Below, piece after piece: positions 1 to 6,473 of a stretch of DNA of 6,473 nucleotides (position 1 is its first letter; each line of letters opens with the position of its first letter). Source of the DNA: Planctomycetota bacterium (GTDB lineage: Bacteria > Planctomycetota > Planctomycetia > Pirellulales > UBA1268). Made by a program: the position numbers and the translations under genes. The notes beneath the pieces are model-generated. The model saw nothing but the letters and a program-made list of their open reading frames with translations, did not search any database and had not been told where the DNA came from. The stretch lies in assembly GCA_027622795.1 (NCBI GenBank), contig JAQBZA010000191.1, positions 1 to 6,473 on the forward strand, in the 5' to 3' direction.

Positions 1-299
1 GTGGACGGTCGGAGGCCCGTCAGAACACTCGTCCGTGACGGATTGCAGAGCGGGGCCTGACAATGCGCGTTGGTAAACGTCGTGCCACGGGCTGCGAGGG
101 CATCGATGTGGGGCGTTTTGGCAAGCGGATGGCCACCGAGGTGTCCAATCCAATCGTTCTGATCATCGATGGCGATGAAGAGTACGTTGGGCCGCGGCTG
201 AGCGGCGGCGATACCCGCGCTGAGCGCGTACCCGATCGCCACCGTTATCCAAATACCAGTTCGCAGCATGACGATGGTCGTTATGGTGATGCTTCTCAT
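1..299 (-). CDS. Sulfatase, formylglycine-dependent (iduronate-2-sulfatase-like), N-terminal part only
   Basis: Translating the minus strand from the ATG at 299 gives 99 open codons that leave the window at base 1. A hydrophobic export signal (about residues 11-33, ending SAGIAAAQ) precedes PNVLFIAIDDQND, the usual sulfatase first strand; D45 and D46 are the expected metal-binding aspartates. TPHIDALAARGTTFTNAHCQ follows, then APLCNPSRTSVLTG, the C-x-P-S-R signature in which Cys85 would be converted to formylglycine, the catalytic nucleophile. The family hydrolyses sulfate esters, often on polysaccharides or glycosaminoglycans; the spacing resembles iduronate-2-sulfatase-like members. The start is uncertain: a second in-frame ATG at 269 (residue 11) gives a more compact signal peptide, and neither has a strong Shine-Dalgarno. 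It is transcribed divergently from the isomerase gene at 474. The C-terminal three quarters are outside the window, so substrate class cannot be judged. Family assignment is firm. Confidence 0.93.
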   Translation of the reverse strand, partial: MRSITITTIVMLRTGIWITVAIGYALSAGIAAAQPRPNVLFIAIDDQNDWIGHLGGHPLAKTPHIDALAARGTTFTNAHCQAPLCNPSRTSVLTGLRPS

Positions 300-366
300 G
301 ACTTCAGTACAACGCTTCAATGCAACAGGGCCTACGTTTTGGATCACGAACTCACCACAGCGTCCG

Positions 367-394
367 TTTATACTTACTGTGATCTCTCATTCAA
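367..394 (-). promoter_or_regulatory. Candidate promoter for the divergent sulfatase gene
   Basis: Read on the minus strand, TTGAAT (389-394) and TATAAA (367-372) are separated by 16 bases and lie about 70 bases upstream of the sulfatase ATG at 299. This matches a housekeeping sigma-70 type promoter at 4/6 and 5/6 positions. It lies in the most AT-rich stretch of the 174-base divergent intergenic region. On the plus strand the same bases include TATACT (369-374), which could be a -10 for the rightward genes, but no -35 lies at the right distance. The call is pattern-based only. Confidence 0.35.
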
Positions 395-473
395 AACACT
401 TCACTCAACATACCAAGAATCGCCAGAAGAGCGCTGCGGGGCGCGACGACTGCCACAGGCAAGGGGCTTCCAG

Positions 474-1433
474 ATGATGAAACCGGAGACGACTCCAAGC
501 AACCGACCATTGTCGCGGCGGAGTTGGCTGGCTGCAGCGAGTGGCTCAGCCGCGGCGGTGGTGGCTGGGCACGGAACCGCGACTGAGCCGATCCGGCGGA
601 CCGGTCCACCCCGCCTCCGGCTCGGTATTGCAGCCTACAGTTTCCGTCAGTTTTTTCTGTGGAATCGGGGACGCCAGCAGCAGTCCGCTGATCCCAGCCG
701 CACCCTGTCATTGGATACGTTCCTTGCGATGGCGGCAGACTGGGGCTGTGATGGCGCTGAACTGACAAGCTACTTTTTCGATCCGAACACCTCCGACACC
801 GATATCGTGCGCCTGCGGCGGGCGGCATTCATCCGTGGCATCGCCATCAGCGGGAGTGCGGTCGGGAATAATTTCTCGCTTCCCGCGGGGCCTGAACGCA
901 GCGCCGAAATCACCTTGGTGAAACACTGGATCGATTGGACGGCACTTCTCTCGGCGACTCACCTACGGGTATTCGCCGGCCCCGTCGCCCAGGGCGAGTC
1001 GGAGGACGAGGCGCGGAGAACGTGCGTGGCAGCCCTCGAAGAATGCTGTGATTATGCGGCATCACGGGGCGTGATGCTCGGTCTTGAGAATCATGGTGGC
1101 ATTGTGGCCACCGCCGACGCGCTCCTCGACGTTGTCCGGGCAGTGCGAAGCCCGTGGCTCGGCATCAACCTTGACACCGGCAACTTTCACTCCGCTGACC
1201 TCTACACCGACCTGGCTCGTTGCGCACCCTACGCGATCAATGTGCAGTACAAGGTGGCCATCCGTCGACGGCCGAAAGGACCGGCCGAACCGGCTGATTC
1301 AGGCAGGGTGATCACCATCCTGCGCGACGCCGGATATCAGGGATTCATCTCGCTTGAATACGAAGAGGACGAGGATCCTTTTATCGCGGTGCCACGGCAC
1401 CTCGCCGAGCTCCGCCGCCGCATTGCAGTCTGA
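474..1433 (+). CDS. Tat-exported sugar phosphate isomerase/epimerase-like protein (xylose isomerase-like TIM barrel)
   Basis: The 319-residue product starts at the ATG at 474 (a second ATG follows at 477), with AAGGGG at 461-466 as ribosome binding site, 7 bases upstream. The frame is open upstream to 63, but that part overlaps the divergent sulfatase and reads like no protein. Residues 14-19 (SRRSWL), followed by an Ala/Gly-rich hydrophobic stretch to about residue 36, form a twin-arginine signal, so it is probably exported folded. The rest fits the AP-endonuclease-2/xylose isomerase-like barrel (PF01261): LRLGIAAYSFR (48-58), GCDGAEL (91-97, E96), GLENHGG (203-209, E205), INLDTGNF (231-238, D234), INVQYKV (255-261) and FISLEYE (291-297, E295). 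E205, D234 and E295 are expected metal ligands; Gln258 sits where a histidine is common. The family isomerises, epimerises or, in some members, cleaves sugars; substrate is unknown. The oxidoreductase gene follows 158 bases downstream on the same strand. Confidence 0.88.
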   Translation: MMKPETTPSNRPLSRRSWLAAASGSAAAVVAGHGTATEPIRRTGPPRLRLGIAAYSFRQFFLWNRGRQQQSADPSRTLSLDTFLAMAADWGCDGAELTSYFFDPNTSDTDIVRLRRAAFIRGIAISGSAVGNNFSLPAGPERSAEITLVKHWIDWTALLSATHLRVFAGPVAQGESEDEARRTCVAALEECCDYAASRGVMLGLENHGGIVATADALLDVVRAVRSPWLGINLDTGNFHSADLYTDLARCAPYAINVQYKVAIRRRPKGPAEPADSGRVITILRDAGYQGFISLEYEEDEDPFIAVPRHLAELRRRIAV

Positions 1434-1591
1434 CGGCAACACCCGCCCCGTGGCAGACTGGGCTCCTGGGGTTGGCCACCGGTTGTGGTAGGCTGAAGAC
1501 CATGCCGATGAGATCACGTTCTATGGAAGGGCGACATCGCTTCGTGGGGATTGAGTTCGTCGCTGTAGCATGCCCGCTGTAAGGACTTCGT

Positions 1592-2899
1592 ATGAAACAA
1601 GCACCTGCCGTCACACGACGAACATTTTTGCACGATGCCACTCTGCTGGGTGGAACCACGGCCACCGCCGGGCTTGTCTCTCGAATTGGCAACACCGCGG
1701 ATGCCGGAAAACCTCTCCGGGTGGCTGTTGTCGGCCTCGGTCGCGGCATGGGGCACATTCAGGCCTTGCTCAAGATTCCGGGGGTTGACATTGCGTATCT
1801 GGCGGAAGTTGATCCTCACCGTCTCGCCGCCGGAATGAAGGTCGTGACGTCAGCACAATCCTCGCCACCGGAAGGCATCGAGGACTTCCGGGCGGCCCTC
1901 GACGACACCACGCTCGACGCTGTCTTCCTTGCCCTCCCCAATTTCTGGCACACGCCTGCATCGCTTATGGCACTTCAGGCCGGAAAGCATGTGTATGTGG
2001 AAAAGCCTGGGAGTCAGAATCCTCGCGAGGCCGAAATGGTGGTGGCGGCTGCTCGGCGGTATGACCGACTCGTTCAGATGGGCAATCAGCGGCGGACATG
2101 GATGAAGGACGCGATCACGGCCCTGCATGGTGGAGCTATTGGCACCGTCCGCCACGGTCGATCCTTCTATTACAACGCCCGCAGAGCGGTCACCTCAGGC
2201 GACCGCAGGCTCCCGGCGGACATCGACCTCAACCTCTGGCAGGGGCCGGTGCCGGATGATCCCAACCCCGACCACGACCTCGGGAGAATAGTTCATTACG
2301 ACTGGCACTGGTTTTGGCACTGGGGAAACGGCGAATTGGGAAACAACGGAGTCCACTTTCTTGACATCCTGCGGTGGGGGCTCCGGGCGGATCACCCGCT
2401 GCGAGTGACTTACACGGGGGGCCGCTACTGGCACGACGACCTGCAGGAGACGCCTGACACTGCAACGGCCACCTATGACTTCGGGCACGCCGCGTGCGAG
2501 TGGATCCAAAGCAGTTGTCATCCGCGACGTGCCGAAAAGACGCTCGCCGAGGTCATTTTTTATGGAGATGGGGGAACCATGGCAATTCACCGCGACGCGT
2601 GGGCTATCTACGACCAGTCGGGCAAGGAGGTATTCTCTGGGAAATCGAGTGTTGCCGGAGGTGGAGATCGTGCCCACATCGGGAATTTTATCGCGGCAAT
2701 CCGCGGCGAAGCGGCGCTCAACAGTCCGATCGACGAGGGGCAGAAGAGTGCCATGCTTTGCCATCTGGGAAATATCGCCTATCGCACCGACACGGTGGTA
2801 CGATGCGACCCGCAGTCCGGCAGTGTGATTGACAACCCGGCTGCCGAGCGGTTGTGGGGCCGACCCACGTATCGCGACGGCTGGAGCGTTCATGTGTGA
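1592..2899 (+). CDS. Tat-exported Gfo/Idh/MocA family oxidoreductase
   Basis: The 435-residue product begins at the ATG at 1592, with AAGGA at 1581-1585 six bases upstream. TRRTFL (8-13) plus a Gly/Ala/Thr-rich hydrophobic stretch to about residue 30 is a twin-arginine signal, as expected for an enzyme exported with its nicotinamide cofactor bound. The Rossmann domain starts at LRVAVVGLGRGMG (42-54), with the GxGxxG-like loop at 48-54; AEVD (71-74) ends the second strand. HVYVEKP (133-139) carries the family's catalytic lysine, K138. The C-terminal domain has the planctomycete-style WHWFWHWGNGELGNNGVHFLD (first W at 238), in which H255 and D258 match the conserved G-x-H-x-x-D motif. Family members oxidise or reduce sugars, inositols and glycosides with NAD(P), and some act as glycosidases through a transient 3-keto step. 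Length is typical. The coding sequence runs up to, or by four bases into, the SGNH gene, which argues for co-transcription. Family call is secure; substrate is not predictable. Confidence 0.94.
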   Translation: MKQAPAVTRRTFLHDATLLGGTTATAGLVSRIGNTADAGKPLRVAVVGLGRGMGHIQALLKIPGVDIAYLAEVDPHRLAAGMKVVTSAQSSPPEGIEDFRAALDDTTLDAVFLALPNFWHTPASLMALQAGKHVYVEKPGSQNPREAEMVVAAARRYDRLVQMGNQRRTWMKDAITALHGGAIGTVRHGRSFYYNARRAVTSGDRRLPADIDLNLWQGPVPDDPNPDHDLGRIVHYDWHWFWHWGNGELGNNGVHFLDILRWGLRADHPLRVTYTGGRYWHDDLQETPDTATATYDFGHAACEWIQSSCHPRRAEKTLAEVIFYGDGGTMAIHRDAWAIYDQSGKEVFSGKSSVAGGGDRAHIGNFIAAIRGEAALNSPIDEGQKSAMLCHLGNIAYRTDTVVRCDPQSGSVIDNPAAERLWGRPTYRDGWSVHV

Positions 2900-2967
2900 T
2901 CACAAGGCGAGCATTTCAATTTCGCATGAGTCTTTCGCATCTTTTCTGGGATCTCTCTGGTCAGACC

Positions 2968-3900
2968 ATGTGCATCCATCGCTCCATGTTCATCGTGGCA
3001 GTCACGATCTCGTGGGTCATCCACGGCTCCAACGCTGCTGCCAAACCCCATCACCCATGCCTGCGGGATGGTGATCGTGTGATCCTTCTCGGTGACACGT
3101 TCATTGAACGCGAAGGAGACCGCGGCTTCATCGAGGCGGCGCTCGTGGCCACGCACCCAGATGCGGCGCTCACCATTCGCAATCTCGGCTGGAGCGGCGA
3201 TACAGTCTGGGCCGAGTCCCGCGGTGTTTTTGATCCACCCGCCAAGGGCTACGCTCGGATGCTCGATCTCGTGAGGGACCTTGCCCCGACGGTGATCTTT
3301 ATCGCGTACGGGCGAAACGAATCGTTCCGCGGGGCCGACGGCCTGGCGGCGTTCCGTGACCAACTCCGGACGCTGTGTGACGATCTTCAAACCGCCACCC
3401 GCAAGGAGATTGCCGAGGACGTAAGGCTGGTGCTGGTGACACCACATCCCTTCGAGGGTGCCGATGCCGTTCACCGTAACGCGGCACTCGCTCCCTATGC
3501 CGAGGTCATCCGCGAGACAGCGACAGCGCGCGAGGCGGGCCTTGTGGACCTATTTGCCGACCTCGCCGCGGCGCTCCCTCGCGACTGCCCCGCGACTGAG
3601 AATGGTGTTCACCTCTCCGACTCGGGGTATGCGGCGGCGGCGCAGGTTTTCGCTCAGACCTGTGGGCCGCGCGAACCTGATGATCTCGGCGACCTCGCCG
3701 CGAAGTTGGCTGCCATCCGCCCCCTCATCATCGAAAAAAATCGGCTGTTTTTCCACCGCTGGCGACCCGCCAATGAGACCTATATCTTCCTGTTTCGGAA
3801 GCACGAGCAGGGGAACAACGCCGTGGAAATTCCCCAATTCGATCCCCTTGTTGAGGCCGCCGAAGCGAAGGTTCGGGCGGCCGCGCGGCGGTTGCACTAA
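2968..3900 (+). CDS. Secreted SGNH/GDSL-type hydrolase with atypical catalytic motifs
   Basis: From the ATG at 2968 the product is 310 residues with a Sec signal peptide: basic n-region MCIHRSM, hydrophobic FIVAVTISWVI, cleavage near NAAA (22-25). In-frame alternatives are GTG 2896, whose first base is the last one before the previous gene's TGA, ATG 2926 and ATG 2986; no start has a convincing Shine-Dalgarno except perhaps GTG 2896 (GGAG at 2883). The fold follows SGNH order: block I DRVILLGDTFIERE with Thr44 at the nucleophile position, block II NLGWSGDT (G77), block III AYGRNESF (N117) and block V ENGVHLSDSGY (N212, H215). Standard enzymes have Ser in block I and Asp three residues before the block V His; here they are Thr and Asn. 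After the fold comes a tail, HRWRPANETYIFLF then RKHEQGNNAVEIPQFDP, that I recognise from planctomycete proteins beside PVC-type cytochromes. Classical relatives are esterases or acetyl-sugar deacetylases; this one may be altered or non-catalytic. The PVC-type gene starts 48 bases downstream. Confidence 0.85.
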   Translation: MCIHRSMFIVAVTISWVIHGSNAAAKPHHPCLRDGDRVILLGDTFIEREGDRGFIEAALVATHPDAALTIRNLGWSGDTVWAESRGVFDPPAKGYARMLDLVRDLAPTVIFIAYGRNESFRGADGLAAFRDQLRTLCDDLQTATRKEIAEDVRLVLVTPHPFEGADAVHRNAALAPYAEVIRETATAREAGLVDLFADLAAALPRDCPATENGVHLSDSGYAAAAQVFAQTCGPREPDDLGDLAAKLAAIRPLIIEKNRLFFHRWRPANETYIFLFRKHEQGNNAVEIPQFDPLVEAAEAKVRAAARRLH

Positions 3901-3948
3901 GGTGGCTCCAGCAACCGTCCCACCGCACCTTCCGGAGTTCCTGACAAG

Positions 3949-6473
3949 ATGACTTCCATGCGTCTCCTTCTTGTCTGCTGCCTCATCGTGGTGCCGTTGC
4001 CGGTCTTCGCGCAGCGCGGCCTTACTGAGATCCCGCCACCCGATCCGGCAGCCGAACTCGCCGCGATGCAGGTCGCCGAGGGTTACGAGGTCGGTCTGTT
4101 TGCCGCGGATCCGCTCATCAGCAAGCCGCTCCAAATCAATTTCGACACGCGGGGACGACTGTGGGTTTCATCCTCGAGCGTCTATCCGCAGATCAGGCCC
4201 GGCGAGGTCGCGAACGACACCGTCACGATTCTTGAAGACCGTGACGGTGATGGGCGGGCCGATGCCCATACGACCTTTACGGACGGGCTTCTCATGCCGA
4301 CGGCTGTCCTCCCCGATGATCGCGGTGGCGCATATGTCGCCAACAGTACCGAACTGTTGCATTGCCTCGACCTTGACGGGGACGGCCGCGCTGATGAACG
4401 GCGGGTGGTCCTATCGGGCTTTGGCGCCGAAGACACCCATCACATCATCCACACGTTTCGTCACGGACCGGATGCCCGTATTTACTTCAATCAGTCGATC
4501 TACATCCACAGCCACATCGAAACGCCCCGCGGAGTTCGGCGGCTCAATGGGGGTGGGATCTGGCGGTTTGAGCCCGCATCACTCGCGCTTGACGTGTTTG
4601 CCCGCGGGTGGGTCAACACCTGGGGCCATGTTTTTGACACGTGGGGCCGCTCACTCACGACAGATGGTGCAGGGGGCGAAGGCATCTATTACGCGTTCCC
4701 GGGGGCCGCCTATCAGGCAGCTACCGGGACGCCGCGCATTCTCCACGGCATGAATCCGGGCAGTCCGAAATACTGTGGACTCGAAGTCATCGACGGCCGT
4801 CATCTTCCCGATGACGCTCAGGGACTGCTCGTTACGAACGATTTCCGTGCAAACCGAGTTTGCCGGTTTCGTCTCAACGAGGCTGGCTCTGGCTTCGTGA
4901 GTGAAAAACTCCCTGACCTGATTCATTCCAGCCGCGTCACATTTCGACCGATTGATGTCAAGCTGGGGCCCGACGGGGCGCTCTACATCGCTGACTGGTA
5001 CAACCCGATCATCCAGCACGGTGAGGTCGACTTTCGGGATCCGCGCCGCGACCGCGAGCATGGGAGAATCTGGCGGGTCACGGCCCGAGGAAGGCCGCTC
5101 GTACCCCGCGTTGACTTTACCAAACTCACGGTTGCAGAGTTGTTCGCCCACCTTGGATCCCCTGAGTCTTATGCGCGTGACATGGCTCGTCGTGAACTCT
5201 TTGCCCGCGGTGACGTGGTGCGATCGGAAGTGGATCGCTGGGCAGCACACATCGACCACGATGCTGTTGACTTTGAGCGGCTCAGGCTGGAGGCGCTCCG
5301 GCTGAAACAGGGATTCGATCGTGGCAGTGCTGGCGATGTCGACCTGCCACTTCTCAAGGGGGTGTTGGCTTCTCCCGACTCGCGGGCTCGGGCCGCGGCG
5401 GCGAGGATCGCAGCTGACTGGGCCAGACGGATCGATCATCCCGCCGAACTCCTGAGCGCGGCCGTGGATGATCCCGCTCCCCAGGTTCGGCTCGAGGCGG
5501 TGCGGGCATTGGCTTCCATCGGTGGGCAACGGGCAGCGGAACTGGCGTTCCACGCCGTTGATCACGACCGCGATGATGCCCTCGATTATTCCGTCTGGCT
5601 CGCTGCCCGCGAGTTGCGGAACGACTGGCTGCCCGCCGTCATCGCCGGCACCTTCGATGATGGCAACCGGCCGGGCCGTACGATCTTTGCCGTCCGAGCC
5701 GCCGAGGCCACTGAAGCTGTTCCAACCCTCGTCGAGATGGTTCACAAGGGCTCGCTTTCGGCGGCCGACCGGACCGCAGCAGTCGATGCCATCGCGGCAC
5801 TCGGCAGCCCGTCCGACCTTCGGCTCGTCTTCGACATCGCGATGGCGCAAACGACGGCACCGTCTCAGGCCACCGGCTTGCTCGCGCTGCTGGTTGAGAC
5901 TCAGGTTCGCCGTCGCGTTGCGCCTGCCGGTGATCTCACGGCCGTCACGGGGCTGGTGGAATCCGATGATGTGGCAGTAGCAACTGCGGCAATCGACGCC
6001 TGCGCAGCCTGGAGGCTGTCGGCTGCAATTCAACCGTTGACGGCAGTAGCCACTGAATCGCGCCGTTCCCCAGCAACGCGGCAGGCAGCGATTCGTGCCC
6101 TTGGTACCATGCCCGACGAATCGGCCCGGGCGGGTCTCGTGGACATCTCCAAGGCAGCGAATACAAGTGCCTTCGACCGCGCTGTCGCGATTGCGGCGCT
6201 GGTAGGGCGATGGCCGCAGGCTGCCACTTCACGGGCAGTCGTGTTTCTCGCCACCACCTCAGATGCACAGCCGCTCGAGACCGTCTACCGGGGCTTCCTC
6301 GCGGCCAAGGAAGGTGCACCGTTGCTGGCAGCGGCAATCGACGCCACTGGCGCCGCCCTGCCAGCCGCCTCGGTTCAGGCAGGCCTGCAGGCAATCAGTG
6401 CGGCGGGGCGGCCACAACCGGAGCTGCATGAGGCCCTTCTGAGGGCCGCCAGTCGGGTTGGTGATCCGACCGG
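3949..6473 (+). CDS. PVC-type 'membrane-bound dehydrogenase'/haem-binding protein: beta-propeller plus HEAT-like repeats, C-terminus outside window
   Basis: An open frame of 841 codons runs from the ATG at 3949 to the window end with no stop. GGAG at 3934-3937 lies 11 bases upstream; a second ATG at 3958 is poorly placed for it. Residues 1-21 (MTSMRLLLVC to PVFA) form a Sec signal peptide. Residues about 40-380 match the Pirellula/Verrucomicrobium N-terminal domain (TIGR02604 type), a sugar-dehydrogenase-like propeller: FAADPLISKPLQINFDTRGR (51-70), two calcium-loop-like DxDGDGxxD motifs (97-105, 141-149), WGHVFDTWG (225-233), SPKYCGLEV (272-280), RPIDVKLGPDGALYIADWYN (333-352) and HGRIWRV (371-377). 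From about residue 390 the chain is Ala/Leu/Arg-rich helical repeats resembling HEAT units, for example DPAPQVRLEAVRAL (508-521) and SPATRQAAIRALG (707-719). Family members normally end in a CxxCH cytochrome c domain (TIGR02603); none appears yet, so it should lie downstream. The role is probably periplasmic electron transfer or sugar oxidation; no reaction is assigned. Confidence 0.92.
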   Translation, partial: MTSMRLLLVCCLIVVPLPVFAQRGLTEIPPPDPAAELAAMQVAEGYEVGLFAADPLISKPLQINFDTRGRLWVSSSSVYPQIRPGEVANDTVTILEDRDGDGRADAHTTFTDGLLMPTAVLPDDRGGAYVANSTELLHCLDLDGDGRADERRVVLSGFGAEDTHHIIHTFRHGPDARIYFNQSIYIHSHIETPRGVRRLNGGGIWRFEPASLALDVFARGWVNTWGHVFDTWGRSLTTDGAGGEGIYYAFPGAAYQAATGTPRILHGMNPGSPKYCGLEVIDGRHLPDDAQGLLVTNDFRANRVCRFRLNEAGSGFVSEKLPDLIHSSRVTFRPIDVKLGPDGALYIADWYNPIIQHGEVDFRDPRRDREHGRIWRVTARGRPLVPRVDFTKLTVAELFAHLGSPESYARDMARRELFARGDVVRSEVDRWAAHIDHDAVDFERLRLEALRLKQGFDRGSAGDVDLPLLKGVLASPDSRARAAAARIAADWARRIDHPAELLSAAVDDPAPQVRLEAVRALASIGGQRAAELAFHAVDHDRDDALDYSVWLAARELRNDWLPAVIAGTFDDGNRPGRTIFAVRAAEATEAVPTLVEMVHKGSLSAADRTAAVDAIAALGSPSDLRLVFDIAMAQTTAPSQATGLLALLVETQVRRRVAPAGDLTAVTGLVESDDVAVATAAIDACAAWRLSAAIQPLTAVATESRRSPATRQAAIRALGTMPDESARAGLVDISKAANTSAFDRAVAIAALVGRWPQAATSRAVVFLATTSDAQPLETVYRGFLAAKEGAPLLAAAIDATGAALPAASVQAGLQAISAAGRPQPELHEALLRAASRVGDPT

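Noticed and set aside
63..473. Upstream in-frame extension of the isomerase-like gene (137 extra codons)
   Set aside because: Bases 63-299 are the antisense of the sulfatase start. The extra residues look like no protein, and they would bury the twin-arginine signal that begins right after the ATG pair at 474/477.
1475..1493. Hairpin GCCACC-GGTTGT-GGTAGGC between the isomerase and oxidoreductase genes, considered as a terminator
   Set aside because: The stem is only six pairs with a bulged A, and no T-run follows. It does not qualify as an intrinsic terminator.
1502..1582. Small 26-codon open frame between the isomerase and oxidoreductase genes, ending in the ribosome binding site at 1580-1585
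   Set aside because: It could be a leader peptide, but it has no clear Shine-Dalgarno, no regulatory codon run and no recognisable sequence. An open frame of this length is expected by chance.
2195..2893. Minus-strand open frame of 232 codons opposite the oxidoreductase gene
   Set aside because: The plus strand there encodes conserved Gfo/Idh/MocA motifs. The antisense translation shows no family features.
3971..4753. Plus-strand 260-codon frame overlapping the start of the PVC-type gene in another frame
   Set aside because: It is a Ser/Arg/Pro-rich shifted reading of the PVC-type gene, whose own frame carries the signal peptide and conserved propeller motifs.
4651..6033. Minus-strand open frame of 460 codons opposite the PVC-type gene
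   Set aside because: It lies wholly antisense to a well-supported coding sequence. Its translation is Arg/Pro/Gly-rich without a recognisable domain or signal, as expected from the complement of GC-rich codons.

Overview
The window looks like a chromosomal segment of a planctomycete, or a close PVC-superphylum relative of the Pirellula/Rhodopirellula kind. The main reason is the right-hand gene. Its architecture is the PVC-type 'membrane-bound dehydrogenase': a signal peptide, a beta-propeller with DxDGDGxxD loops, then alpha-helical HEAT-like repeats. It sits directly behind a PVC-style SGNH hydrolase with an ETYIFLFRKHEQGNN-type tail. A Tat-exported sugar isomerase-like protein, a Tat-exported Gfo/Idh/MocA oxidoreductase and a formylglycine-type sulfatase fit the same group. 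Base composition is moderately GC-rich throughout, with no mobile element, RNA gene, CRISPR array or obvious transfer boundary.

Layout. Bases 1-299 (minus strand) hold the first 99 codons of a sulfatase that runs off the left edge. Bases 300-473 are a divergent intergenic region with a plausible promoter for the sulfatase. Four genes then run on the plus strand: a xylose isomerase-like TIM-barrel protein (474-1433), a Gfo/Idh/MocA oxidoreductase (1592-2899), an atypical SGNH hydrolase (about 2968-3900) and a PVC-type propeller/HEAT protein (3949 to the right edge, incomplete). Gaps are 158 bp, 68 bp (or a 4-base overlap with an alternative start) and 48 bp. The last three genes therefore look like one transcription unit, and the first may belong to it.

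Working together (inference). All five products carry export signals, so this appears to be a cell-envelope cassette. The oxidoreductase could oxidise a sugar or glycoside and the TIM-barrel enzyme could isomerise or cleave the oxidised product. The PVC protein would normally end in a c-type haem domain, beyond this window, and could accept or pass on electrons. The divergent sulfatase suggests a sulfated carbohydrate as source, but no substrate can be read from the sequence. The gene families are recognisable. What deserves a second look is the combination, and the substituted catalytic positions in the SGNH and TIM-barrel proteins.
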